64,000 bases of DNA from Clostridia bacterium. GTDB lineage: Bacteria; Bacillota; Clostridia; Christensenellales; Aristaeellaceae. A program made the translations under genes and the position numbers. The stretch is taken from contig JAGBEX010000003.1 of the NCBI GenBank assembly GCA_017936765.1, positions 124,001 to 188,000 of the forward strand, read 5' to 3'. The notes below the pieces were generated by a model. It saw only the letters and a program-made list of their open reading frames with translations. It ran no database searches and was not told the DNA's origin. This document shows positions 7,774 to 16,705 of the stretch, one piece after another; the first letter of the stretch is position 1; each line of letters begins with the position of its first letter.

Positions 7774-9926
7774 TGATGATGGACTACGAGCAAGCGGTTC
7801 GCTTAACCACCGAATCCAACTGGCAACCCTTACTGCTTTCAGAAAAGAGAAATGTTCTGCAGGTACTGGAAAACAGAATTGCCGCCACCGAAGGACGACG
7901 CGCGCGCAATGTCGTTCTTGAAGAAATGGCACCTGGATACTATGGTTTTTACAATCATGATGATCCTACCAACTTGCATATTTCATTTGCCGCAATTGAC
8001 GATGTTAACGATGCATTAGACACTCTCTATCACGAGGGAAGGCATGCCTATCAGCACGATTGCATTGATAACAACACAGGCTTCCCTCAGCCGATCTTAA
8101 AACAATTTCAGGATGGCTTTTTCAACAACATTTCTCCCGAAGAAAACTATCAAGCATATTTCAACAACTTTACCGAAAAAGATGCACGTGACTTTTCAGA
8201 ACGGCAATGTATGCTGCTGGACATGGAAAGAGAAGCCATTCTTTCTCAAAACCAAATAGAAACCTTGAATTCCGCAGAAACGATGCCTGAAATGAATGCA
8301 GCATCAGCATCCAATCATATTTCTGCTTCTTATAATCCTGCCTTTGAGCAATGGGCAAACGAAACATGCTCCTGGCAGCCAGAAATAGAACAGGTAAAGC
8401 AGCTTGGTGCTTCAAGCACAGCGAACAAAGTATACACAAACCGTGAAGTGTATGATATGGCGCAGAAGCGCTTTGAAGAGGACCGGAGTTTAGGTTTAAG
8501 CGCCTGGGGGCATTTGTCGCCAGAACAGCAAAGTATACTTGAGGAGAGTTGGGTCAACGAGCAGAAGTGCTTTCAAGCTTTGAATAGCAATGCTGGACCA
8601 GACAAAGAATTCGATGCTTATGTCGGTCATTTTTGGGATGCGAGTGATTTGCTTCGCGATAGTTGTCCGTATGAGAAACAACTTGATATGCCAAATTATT
8701 CCGCAAAAAAACCAAATGAATCAACTTCATCATCCAGGAAACGCGCGGTTAACAGCGCATGGTCACGCGAAGTAAAATTGGTTCGTGATGGCCGCGGCAC
8801 ACGCAACTGGTCAGTTGCGCAACAAGCAGAAATGCTAGAGTATGGCAAGGTAACCGGGTTTGAAGGATCCCACATGATGAATGTAAAGGATTATCCGGAA
8901 TATGCAGGTGATCCTGATAATATTCAGCTCATGCCCAGCATTGCTCACTTCGAAGGCGTCCACGGCGGAAACCCACGTAGTGTAAATCCAAACGGACGAT
9001 TCGATGAGTATACCGGAGAAGTAATCCCTGCAGAAGATGGACAAATCCCCGAACAACCGATCAATAAACTTTCCGATAAATACGATTCTTCACAAGAGGA
9101 ATATCATCATTCAACGCCTGAACTGGATCAATCAGGGCAGCGCAGACATGAGGATTACGATCAATCGAAACACAACCACCCTGAAAAATCGCAAAAAATT
9201 GGTTTCCGTGCCAATGCTGAGGACTTTGCTGCTGAACCCAAGGCGCAGCCGTTAGCAGACGCGGAATCTTCCGCTCCCTTTGAAGACAACAAAACACAAT
9301 TTCCAGAAGAACCCAATCAACCAAATCAAAAGAATTCTGCTTCTGAGACCGAAGCAAAAAACGCGTCAGAGGCTTCGCGTCATATGGAATCTCAGCCCGC
9401 ACAGAGCGGATCAGAAGCACAAAACAATGAACCACATGACATGGATCTCCCCGACAATCAGAGTAAGCAGCCGGAATATGGCGACAAAAAAACCAATGGA
9501 GAGGCCCTAAAGGAAACTGCATCCGAAAGCGAACAAAGGCGGCCTCCCGCAGCTTCGGAGCAGGTGACCAATGATAGTTCGCGTTCTCAGCATGACACAG
9601 AGCCAGAAAACTCACACAACAATTCAAATGTGTGGGATTATGCTTCCCGCAACGATGCATCGAGTGAGCCAAACAAAAAGAGCGAGCTTGATAACAAGAA
9701 AACCAATGAAGATGCTGCAAAGGAATCGGAAAGGGAAGACCAGCAGAAACAAGATACCTCAATTCCTAAACAGGAGTCTGACGAAACTCCAGCGCCACAG
9801 CATAGTATGGCATCAGATCAATCAAACGCTTCAGGCTTCTGGAACAACGTCCCGCGCAGTTCTGATTCGACTAATGATCAAAGCAACACGCAACGCAATG
9901 CTGAGCAGAACAATGTATCTATGTAA
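7773..9926 (+). CDS. Putative effector: HEXXH domain plus HNH/Endo VII-like nuclease domain and disordered tail (island gene 3)
   Basis: About 717 residues. Near residue 87 it has YHEGRHAYQHD, containing the HEXXH zinc-metallopeptidase signature. A second domain (about 310-430) follows the plan of HNH/Endo VII toxin nucleases: W-x-x-E, a G-T-R-x-W segment, GKVTGFEGSHMMNV, then AGDPDNIQLM and a trailing HFEGVHGGN. The usual GHH is GSH here, so one expected histidine is replaced. The remaining roughly 285 residues are rich in Q, E, S, N and K and look disordered. There is no signal peptide. The start at 7773 has AAAGGA upstream; a GTG three bases earlier is possible. Confidence 0.75.
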   Translation: MMMDYEQAVRLTTESNWQPLLLSEKRNVLQVLENRIAATEGRRARNVVLEEMAPGYYGFYNHDDPTNLHISFAAIDDVNDALDTLYHEGRHAYQHDCIDNNTGFPQPILKQFQDGFFNNISPEENYQAYFNNFTEKDARDFSERQCMLLDMEREAILSQNQIETLNSAETMPEMNAASASNHISASYNPAFEQWANETCSWQPEIEQVKQLGASSTANKVYTNREVYDMAQKRFEEDRSLGLSAWGHLSPEQQSILEESWVNEQKCFQALNSNAGPDKEFDAYVGHFWDASDLLRDSCPYEKQLDMPNYSAKKPNESTSSSRKRAVNSAWSREVKLVRDGRGTRNWSVAQQAEMLEYGKVTGFEGSHMMNVKDYPEYAGDPDNIQLMPSIAHFEGVHGGNPRSVNPNGRFDEYTGEVIPAEDGQIPEQPINKLSDKYDSSQEEYHHSTPELDQSGQRRHEDYDQSKHNHPEKSQKIGFRANAEDFAAEPKAQPLADAESSAPFEDNKTQFPEEPNQPNQKNSASETEAKNASEASRHMESQPAQSGSEAQNNEPHDMDLPDNQSKQPEYGDKKTNGEALKETASESEQRRPPAASEQVTNDSSRSQHDTEPENSHNNSNVWDYASRNDASSEPNKKSELDNKKTNEDAAKESEREDQQKQDTSIPKQESDETPAPQHSMASDQSNASGFWNNVPRSSDSTNDQSNTQRNAEQNNVSM

Positions 9927-9946
9927 TATCGTAAGGATGTGTTTTG

Positions 9947-11251
9947 ATGCTTAGGGAACAGATTATTTATGGCGAATCCATAGAAAATCAATGTCCTCCG
10001 CCATCTCCAGATGCGAAATTTGCAATTCCCGGCACTGTGCCTTCTGGTAATGTAGGTGTTTGGCCTATCGATGAAGGTCTTTTGAGCCGTCATATCCTCA
10101 TGCTGGGTGCAATCGGTGCCGGTAAGTCAAATGCAACATATCACCTAATTCAAAAACTCCGCTCGTTCATGACAAGCAACGACCTCATGTTCATTTTTGA
10201 TACAAAAGGCGATTACTATAATCAGTTTTATCGACAAGGCGATATCGTGATTTCAAATGATGAGCGTGCGACTGATGGTGTTGGCGCGAATTATTGGAAC
10301 CTATTCAGGGAGATTACGATTGATGATCGTTACATTGAAAATACCGTTGAAATTGTTAAGTCGATATTTGCTGAGAAGTTAGAGCGCAGCTCGCAGCCTT
10401 TTTTCCCGAATGCGGCAAAGGATCTGCTGCGTGCATTGATTATGTATATCATTCGTAACAAGCAGCAGTTCCCTGCCGGCGGTGACAATGCCATGCTGCT
10501 TGACGCGCTGCAAACGGTGGATCCCCGGGCGTTTGTTGATCTGCTCAAATCTTCTAAAGATACAAGAGCCATGGTTCCCTATATTGAGGATCCTGCTTCA
10601 GGCCAAACCCAGGGCGTATTAAGCGAATTGCAGCAAGGAACTACAGATGTGCTGATCGGCAACTTCGCAAAAAAGGGAACGCTATCCATGCGCGAACTGG
10701 TAAGGCGAAGAGGTGGCAAAGTGATCTTTGTCGAATACGATTTGTCCATCGGTAGTGTGCTTGGTCCAATCTATCAGTTATTGTTTGATCTTGCAATCAA
10801 GGAAGCGCTTTCTCGAAGAAAAAATGAGGGAAATGTTTATTTCTTCATAGATGAATTCAGACTGTTGCCCAAACTGACGCATATAGATGATGGCGTCAAT
10901 TTCGGCAGAAGTTTGGGGACAAAGTTTATTATCGGCGTTCAAAACGTTGAACAAGTCTTCCATGTGTACGGCGAGGAACTGGCAAGAAGTATGCTATCAG
11001 GCTTTTCAACCACCGTCAGTTTCAGACTGAATGACTATAAGAGCAGAGAGTTTGTTAAGAACCTTGCCGGTGCGAATGGTAGAGTTACAAGTTATGAATC
11101 GAGCAACAAAATGAAAGGTGTCATTGAGCAATACAGAGACACAACCGTCATTCAAGATTACGATGTAAATAGCTTGAAAATTGGCGAAGCGCTGATTCTG
11201 CGCAACGGGAATCCGCCCTTCCGTTTCAGGTTCAGAGAATATGGAAAGTAA
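9947..11251 (+). CDS. HerA/TraD-like P-loop ATPase (island gene 4)
   Basis: A 434-residue ATPase of the FtsK/HerA/VirD4 group. The Walker A motif GAIGAGKS is at 54-61. IFDTKGDYYNQFY follows, as in DNA-pumping ATPases, and the Walker B is VYFFIDEF. The segment after it (GRSLGTKFIIGVQNVEQV) matches the C-terminal region of TraD/TraG-type coupling proteins, where the sensor glutamine sits. No membrane helices are predicted, unlike conjugative VirD4. Such proteins translocate DNA or form hexameric motors with nucleases. The neighbouring nuclease-like gene makes a DNA-processing complex plausible. AAGGA lies 9 bases before the ATG. Confidence 0.85.
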   Translation: MLREQIIYGESIENQCPPPSPDAKFAIPGTVPSGNVGVWPIDEGLLSRHILMLGAIGAGKSNATYHLIQKLRSFMTSNDLMFIFDTKGDYYNQFYRQGDIVISNDERATDGVGANYWNLFREITIDDRYIENTVEIVKSIFAEKLERSSQPFFPNAAKDLLRALIMYIIRNKQQFPAGGDNAMLLDALQTVDPRAFVDLLKSSKDTRAMVPYIEDPASGQTQGVLSELQQGTTDVLIGNFAKKGTLSMRELVRRRGGKVIFVEYDLSIGSVLGPIYQLLFDLAIKEALSRRKNEGNVYFFIDEFRLLPKLTHIDDGVNFGRSLGTKFIIGVQNVEQVFHVYGEELARSMLSGFSTTVSFRLNDYKSREFVKNLAGANGRVTSYESSNKMKGVIEQYRDTTVIQDYDVNSLKIGEALILRNGNPPFRFRFREYGK

Positions 11252-11265
11252 AGGAGAAAACGCTT

Positions 11266-11778
11266 ATGGCAGCAACGAAGGTGTGTCCCAATTGTGGTGC
11301 TAAGAATCCCAAAGCCAACCGATTCTGTGAAGATTGCGGATACGACATGAATAAGGTTTCCATTCCGAGTGCAACTATTGATAGGCTTTTTTGCCCCAAT
11401 GGTCATACCGTAAGTGATACCAGTCTGGGCTTCTGTGATGTATGTGGCGAGAAATTGACATCCGAAAAGCCTGTCATCCCGGTGCCAGAACCCACTCCTC
11501 CTGCTGTTACGGTCGAACCAACTCTGCAACCTCCCGTTATTGTAGAGATTGAGGCCCATGGGAAAAAGTGTCCAGCATGCGGTGCGAAAAACCCAGAAGA
11601 CGGTATGTTTTGTGAAGAATGCGGCAAAGCATTGACTGCCGCGCCTGTATTACCGGAACCTTCGCCTATGAGCGAACCCGCTCCAGTGCCAGAGGCGACT
11701 TCGCACACTGTACATAAGGAATTGCCGGAAATTCCAAGCATCATGCGAATGCTAACCAATAACGATATGAAACGATAA
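11266..11778 (+). CDS. Three-zinc-ribbon adaptor protein (island gene 5)
   Basis: A 170-residue protein built from three short zinc ribbons joined by proline-rich linkers. The first and third have paired CxxC motifs (C7/C10 with C21/C24; CPACGAKNPEDGMFCEECG). The second is degenerate (CPNGH then CDVCG). There is no catalytic domain or membrane segment. It lies 14 bp after the ATPase gene and 23 bp before the VWA gene. Zinc-ribbon proteins also occur as genes 1 and 9 of the island, so it may be a soluble adaptor linking complex members. Function is inferred from architecture only. Confidence 0.8.
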   Translation: MAATKVCPNCGAKNPKANRFCEDCGYDMNKVSIPSATIDRLFCPNGHTVSDTSLGFCDVCGEKLTSEKPVIPVPEPTPPAVTVEPTLQPPVIVEIEAHGKKCPACGAKNPEDGMFCEECGKALTAAPVLPEPSPMSEPAPVPEATSHTVHKELPEIPSIMRMLTNNDMKR

Positions 11779-11801
11779 GAGACGAAGGAGTTAATCAAGT
11801 T

Positions 11802-12500
11802 ATGGGCAATTATAATTATTCAAAACAATCTACGATGTATGACGTTGATGTATGTATGCTGATTGATAAAACGGGTAGTATGCGCCCTATCATCGATACC
11901 GTGAAGGAAAACGCGTTGCGCTTGTATGATGATATTAAGCGCGATATGGCGACGAAAGGAAAGAATATCTCCAATCTTCGTGTACGGGTATTGGCATTTG
12001 GCGATTACAAAGCAGATGGCGCAGAGGCCTTCTATGGCTGTGACTTTCTCCATATGCCGGATCAGGCTGAGTTGCTGAAGCAATGTGTGAATAGCATCCG
12101 TGCCGAGGGTGGCGGCGATGACCCTGAAGATGGTCTTGAAGCATTGGCTTTTGCAATTCGTTCTCAGTGGTGTTCTGGAAACAACAAAAAACGTCATATT
12201 GTCTGCCTTTTTACAGATGCAGAATCTCACGACCTTGGACATGGACGCTCTGTCCCTGGATATCCAGAGGATGCCCCCAAGAGTTATGAAGAATTGTTGT
12301 GTATGTGGGGTACGCCTCAATTCCCAGGAGAAATGGATCCGTATGCAAAACGACTTCTCCTGTTTGCCCCTGACTGTTCTTACTGGTCCAAGATCGCACG
12401 TCAATGGGATAATACCATTTTGCTGCCTGTAGCAAGCGGCAAAGGCCTTGGAGATGTCAGTTATCAGAGTATGCTTGATACCATTGGCAATTCGATTTAA
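11802..12500 (+). CDS. VWA-domain protein, TerY-like (island gene 6)
   Basis: A 232-residue protein that is essentially one von Willebrand factor A domain. The metal-ion-dependent adhesion site is visible as D22-K-T24-G-S26, with later FTDAESHD supplying further metal ligands. VWA proteins of this size next to a PP2C phosphatase and a Ser/Thr kinase define the TerY-P triad described in computational work on Ter stress systems (Anantharaman, Iyer and Aravind). AAGGAG precedes the start. It probably acts as a metal-dependent protein-interaction module whose partners are phosphorylated by the kinase encoded two genes downstream. Confidence 0.88.
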   Translation: MGNYNYSKQSTMYDVDVCMLIDKTGSMRPIIDTVKENALRLYDDIKRDMATKGKNISNLRVRVLAFGDYKADGAEAFYGCDFLHMPDQAELLKQCVNSIRAEGGGDDPEDGLEALAFAIRSQWCSGNNKKRHIVCLFTDAESHDLGHGRSVPGYPEDAPKSYEELLCMWGTPQFPGEMDPYAKRLLLFAPDCSYWSKIARQWDNTILLPVASGKGLGDVSYQSMLDTIGNSI

Positions 12501-12515
12501 ACTAGAGGTGTTCGT

Positions 12516-13481
12516 ATGTCGCTTCAAGAAAGTTTGTGTCAATTCGTCACAATGGTATACGGCCCCAATGATGAAAAGTGCGAAGATGCTTGTAGCTATT
12601 CTTTTGAAAAAGATGATATACACTATGCTGGTGTCTTTGACGGTTGCGGCGGCCTTGGCAGCAAACGTTACGAGCGGATCGGCAACAAAACGGGTGCGTT
12701 TGTTTCATCTCAAACGTGTGCCATGGTTTTTGATGCTGAGATGAAAAAAATAGCTGGCTGTAAAGGTATTGATGAGGCAAATGTTGCACATTTGAAAGCG
12801 GCTTTTTTATCAAACCTGCAGAAACAAGAGAAGCAATACGGACAACAAAGTTCCCTTGTTGGATCCATGGTTCGCACCCTTCCCTGTACAGGCTCTATGA
12901 TCGTTGTTACGAAAAGCAACAGAGACAATCAGACATTGCATCTTGATGTCATTCATGCCGGCGATTCACGCGTATATGTTATGCGTCCCCGAGAAGGACT
13001 GCAACAGGTAACGCAAGATGAGCTGGCAGGAAACCCGGATGCCCTTAAAAATCTATACGTAAGTGCTCCGATGACCAATGTAATCAATATCGACAAGGAT
13101 TTTTCACTCACCCATTTGTCATACCATATTAAAATGCCATTTGCCGTTCTTTGCGCAAGCGATGGTGTTTTTGGCTATGTCAAAACACCTATGCACTTTG
13201 AGAAGATTGTTCTTGATTGCCTGGAGTCGGCGGAAAACTTCGATAGCTTTGAGCAGGCTTTGTTTAGCAGTATTAAGAACATCACCGGTGATGATTCAAC
13301 CGCGGTTATGCCTTTTTACGGCTGGACATCATTCGGCCAATTGAAGGCTGATTTCTCAAAGCGTCACCGTTTTGTTTCCGGTCTTTGTCGCTCCATCGAA
13401 GAAGATATGACCGATGAAACGATTGAGTCAGCATGGAACCAATACAAGACTGGATACTATTGGCAGGGTGAAGAGCGATGA
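12516..13481 (+). CDS. PP2C-family protein serine/threonine phosphatase (island gene 7)
   Basis: A 321-residue metal-dependent phosphatase. PP2C motifs in order: D24 in the N-terminal strand, VFDGCGG at 40-46 (usually VFDGMGG), HAGDSRVYV near 148, LCASDGVFGY near 220, and GDDSTAV near 260. These supply the aspartates that bind the two catalytic metals. It should remove phosphates placed by the kinase encoded immediately downstream, whose ATG overlaps this gene's stop by 4 bp. The extra C-terminal helical segment of about 50 residues has no assigned role. GAGGTG precedes the ATG. Confidence 0.9.
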   Translation: MSLQESLCQFVTMVYGPNDEKCEDACSYSFEKDDIHYAGVFDGCGGLGSKRYERIGNKTGAFVSSQTCAMVFDAEMKKIAGCKGIDEANVAHLKAAFLSNLQKQEKQYGQQSSLVGSMVRTLPCTGSMIVVTKSNRDNQTLHLDVIHAGDSRVYVMRPREGLQQVTQDELAGNPDALKNLYVSAPMTNVINIDKDFSLTHLSYHIKMPFAVLCASDGVFGYVKTPMHFEKIVLDCLESAENFDSFEQALFSSIKNITGDDSTAVMPFYGWTSFGQLKADFSKRHRFVSGLCRSIEEDMTDETIESAWNQYKTGYYWQGEER

Positions 13482-15604
13482 ACAAGATGATCAAAGGCTA
13501 TCGACAGGAGACACAGTTTGTCAATGCAGGGGCAGGCACATCGACTTGGTGCATTGCAACAAAAGGTGGCCAGAAGTACTTCATTAAGTCATTTCTTGAA
13601 GTGACGCTTGTTGATGAAGAAACGGCGAAGAATCTGCCTGCTCCTATGGTAGATGCCAAGCGGAAAAGCTGCGTTCAGTTCCGCGTACGCAAAGAGCGTT
13701 TGTACAACAAGCTGAATGAGATACAGAACGGCATCTTCATTTCGCCCATTGAATTGATTGTTTACAATGGCCATTTCTGTGCTGTGACGGACTATGTGGA
13801 TTCGTTCGCCGATTCCAACAGTATCCATCAGCTTTTGCCGCGGCGCAAGACGATCCTGATGCGCACCCTGATTCTTGCCATGCGGGATCTTGCGAACAAC
13901 CATATTGTTCACAGCGACATCAAACCCGATAACATCATTATCACCTACAATCAAAAGAAAATCCCTCAGCTGAAGATCATTGATTTTGATAGTGGCTTTT
14001 TTGAAGATGCCCCGCCCCGCAACGTCAATGACTATCATGGGGATATGGTTTACTTTGCTCCGGAATCCATGGTGTTTTTGCAATCCGAGGGAGAAGCGGA
14101 CGTGCGCTTAACTTGCGCAGTTGATAAGTTTGCTGTGGGTCTTTTGCTCCACAAAATGTGGTGCGGCGAACTCCCGAGCTATGATACCAATGAGTGTGCA
14201 AATGCTGCGGAAGCGCTATTGCTTGATAAGCCCATCACCTTGCACCACAGCATTCCGGCGCAGCTGGCTGCTGTGATCAATGGCTTTTTACGGGAAGACC
14301 CCAATAGCCGTATCAGCTATGACCAGGCGTATCATCTCCTTGGCGATTATCTGGATGAACTCGCACCGGATCAACCCGTCTCTGTCAACGAGACTGAGGT
14401 ATGTGTAAACTTTGTTGACACAAAGGGTAAGGTTCTTGAAAGCACCACGCTGAAAATCGCCCCCGGTTCTGAGCTGGTGGTTGTACCCAAAGAAATTGCT
14501 GGGTATAAGTGCCTGGATAGCAAACGCTTATTGCATGTGGATGCCCATGGCCGCGCTGATGAGAGTACCATCGAATTCAAATATAAGAAAACTGGAAGAA
14601 AGCTTTGGAAATGGCTGACTGGTTGCCTTGCTGTTGTTCTGTTATGCTGGCTGTATGCAGTTGGATATATAGATGCTAATGTTGAACACGGTAACTGGTA
14701 CGATGCTTATCACGTTGGTATGCGAGTTCCATTTTATAACGTTCTATTTCCTGATAAAATGGAAACTATTCAGTATAACTATGGTATCCGAAGGTATCGC
14801 ATGAACTACTATGAAGAGGCATTTGATGTATTTTCCAGTATTTCATCTGAATATAAGGATTGTGGGAAATACCTGACTCTATGTTCTACACATGAGGTTT
14901 GGAATACCCGAGAATTTGATTTTTTATTTGAGTCCATATTTGATTCCTTGATAGAAATGGGTTCATTTGAAGATACTGAAAAGGTGATATTGGAAGGCAT
15001 AAATAATGCAATAATCCACGATGACTGGGAAGAAGCGAATTACTATATTTCAAAATACCCACGTTACGAAGACCTCTACTCTGAAGAGGTGAATCAATTA
15101 CATTATTACTATGGAGTTGATTTGTTTGATTCTCAGCAATACAAACAGGCATCTGCTGAGTTTTCCAGTGTCGGTGCATCTGCATTTTGGTTTGATTCCG
15201 AAGCGGAGGATTACTTGACCTTGTGTCGTGCACATATTGATGGAGCTGAATCCTGTATGGACGAATTAAAGGAAATACTATGGAGGGAAGAAACTCAAGA
15301 ACTGATTTTGTACAACTACGCAACGTTGGGAAAATTTATGTTAGGAACATGGTCGGTAAAAACATCGGGGACTTCCTGTCCCGACTTAATTATGCAGTCC
15401 AGCGGCACCGGACACTATTCGATAATCAATCTTCCCGATACCCCAGGAGGCGGCACTTGGTCGATTAAGAATAGAATCATTAGGTATGAAAGTAATGGCG
15501 TTACACAGGACCTGCACAAAGTTGAAATAATATCCACAGATTTTATCACATTCACAAACTGCAGCACGCAAACTATATATGACTTGGTCAGACAAGAAAA
15601 CTAA
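13478..15604 (+). CDS. Transmembrane Ser/Thr protein kinase with MucBP-like and external sensor region (island gene 8)
   Basis: A 708-residue kinase. The glycine loop is NAGAGTS, K37 is the likely ATP lysine, the catalytic loop is HSDIKPDN with D147, and the metal-binding motif is D169-F-D in place of DFG. A MucBP-like beta domain (about 305-370) leads to one membrane helix (about 377-398). About 310 residues then lie outside the cell, helical and TPR-like, ending in a beta-rich module. Base composition drops at the membrane helix: the external half is clearly AT-richer than the kinase half. It overlaps the PP2C gene by 4 bp. It likely senses the envelope and signals to VWA and zinc-ribbon partners. 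Confidence 0.88.
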   Translation: MNKMIKGYRQETQFVNAGAGTSTWCIATKGGQKYFIKSFLEVTLVDEETAKNLPAPMVDAKRKSCVQFRVRKERLYNKLNEIQNGIFISPIELIVYNGHFCAVTDYVDSFADSNSIHQLLPRRKTILMRTLILAMRDLANNHIVHSDIKPDNIIITYNQKKIPQLKIIDFDSGFFEDAPPRNVNDYHGDMVYFAPESMVFLQSEGEADVRLTCAVDKFAVGLLLHKMWCGELPSYDTNECANAAEALLLDKPITLHHSIPAQLAAVINGFLREDPNSRISYDQAYHLLGDYLDELAPDQPVSVNETEVCVNFVDTKGKVLESTTLKIAPGSELVVVPKEIAGYKCLDSKRLLHVDAHGRADESTIEFKYKKTGRKLWKWLTGCLAVVLLCWLYAVGYIDANVEHGNWYDAYHVGMRVPFYNVLFPDKMETIQYNYGIRRYRMNYYEEAFDVFSSISSEYKDCGKYLTLCSTHEVWNTREFDFLFESIFDSLIEMGSFEDTEKVILEGINNAIIHDDWEEANYYISKYPRYEDLYSEEVNQLHYYYGVDLFDSQQYKQASAEFSSVGASAFWFDSEAEDYLTLCRAHIDGAESCMDELKEILWREETQELILYNYATLGKFMLGTWSVKTSGTSCPDLIMQSSGTGHYSIINLPDTPGGGTWSIKNRIIRYESNGVTQDLHKVEIISTDFITFTNCSTQTIYDLVRQEN

Positions 15605-15621
15605 CAGGATCGGTGAAACAA

Positions 15622-16509
15622 ATGATTTGTAAATACTGTGGAAGCCCGCTGTCTGGTAGTATATGCACATCATGCAAGAAAGCAAACTCGCTTTCTTATA
15701 CAAGTCACGAGCTTGCCACCCTATTAGGACACCCGCCCGCTCTGCAGAATACTGAAAAACAGCTGAGCGATGCATATGAGAGCGGATTCTTTGCTGGGCA
15801 GCAGCAAGGCTATGAGAACGGCTTTGCTGCCGCGCAACAGAAATCCATGCAAATGACCAAGCGTCAGAAGCACTCTTTGATGATCATAGCAGCATGCTGC
15901 GCGGTGGTTCTGGCTGTGTTCTGCTCTACCGTTACCGGCGTCATAGCACACACGCTGGGCAACAAGCAAGGTGTATCAACCGGGAAACAGGAACAACAAA
16001 TAGCCGATCAATCCTCCTTGTCTGAATTCTATCAGCAGGGATATAAAGCTGGCCACAAAGATGGATATCAGATCGGTTATCGAAAAGGGCAGGAAGAAGC
16101 CCCCACGCCTTCTCCTCCTCCCACACCAACGCCAACACCTGAACCCTCAGCCACTCCCACAGCTTCAGCCGAGTCAATCATGCTGCAAAAGAGGTCGAAA
16201 GGCACAATGGTTCGTCAACTGCAGCAGCGTTTGATTGAACTGGGATACCTTGCAGCAAATGAAGATGACGGCGATTTCGGTTCAAAGACGGAGAAGGCCG
16301 TTAAGGCATTCCAGGCGGATTATGACCTTCCGCAAACCGGTATCGTTGATCAGGGGCTGTGGGATCAAATCATGAGCGAACCTGTTGTTTCCGCAACGCC
16401 TGCTGCACAACCTGTTTCAGAAGTCGCAACGACAAGCGAGTTGCACGAAGACATAGAGCTTGGTGGTGAAACGGTTGAGGGAACCCAGGCCGATAACCAC
16501 AGTGGTTAA
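15622..16509 (+). CDS. Zinc-ribbon, single-TM protein with external peptidoglycan-binding domain (island gene 9)
   Basis: About 295 residues. The N-terminus is a zinc ribbon (CKYCG, CTSC). It is followed by a cytoplasmic stretch with repeated G-x-x-x-G/YENG motifs, one membrane helix (about 86-108), a second glycine/tyrosine repeat block, a proline/threonine-rich spacer typical of cell-wall-spanning linkers, and a PG_binding_1 domain (about 190-250, with VRQLQQRLIELGYL and FGSKTEKAVKAFQ). The protein therefore links the cytoplasm to the cell wall. I chose ATG 15622 because the cysteine knuckle begins right after it; a GTG at 15613 is also possible. It is the last gene before a strong terminator. 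Confidence 0.8.
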   Translation: MICKYCGSPLSGSICTSCKKANSLSYTSHELATLLGHPPALQNTEKQLSDAYESGFFAGQQQGYENGFAAAQQKSMQMTKRQKHSLMIIAACCAVVLAVFCSTVTGVIAHTLGNKQGVSTGKQEQQIADQSSLSEFYQQGYKAGHKDGYQIGYRKGQEEAPTPSPPPTPTPTPEPSATPTASAESIMLQKRSKGTMVRQLQQRLIELGYLAANEDDGDFGSKTEKAVKAFQADYDLPQTGIVDQGLWDQIMSEPVVSATPAAQPVSEVATTSELHEDIELGGETVEGTQADNHSG

Positions 16510-16634
16510 CCAGATTTCATCCAGACCATCGACATAATGATTAAGATGTAGTGCTTATCAGCGCTTTGCAATGTTTCAAGCTGCTTTCTTGCGCACCAAT
16601 AACCCTGAGAGTGGTGTGGGAGGCGGTATACAAC

Positions 16635-16677
16635 AAGGAACACCATGCAACAAGTAATCTGTTGCATGGTGTTCCTT
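16635..16677. terminator. Strong terminator at the end of the island
   Basis: A perfect 18-bp inverted repeat (AAGGAACACCATGCAACA and its complement) with a 7-base loop, followed by TGTTTT on the plus strand. It separates the rightward island from the convergent transporter gene. The 16510-16634 stretch before it shows no gene. Confidence 0.85.
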
Positions 16678-16705
16678 TGTTTTCATTTGGATTTACTTGG
16701 CAGGC

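Noticed and set aside
9947..11251. Conjugative coupling protein (ICE remnant)
   Set aside because: The ATPase resembles TraD/VirD4, but no relaxase, VirB4 or other transfer gene is nearby and it lacks membrane helices.
6556..16700. Integration sites or an integrase for the island
   Set aside because: I found no direct repeats at the two ends, no tRNA and no recombinase gene, so the mode of acquisition is unsupported; only base composition suggests transfer.
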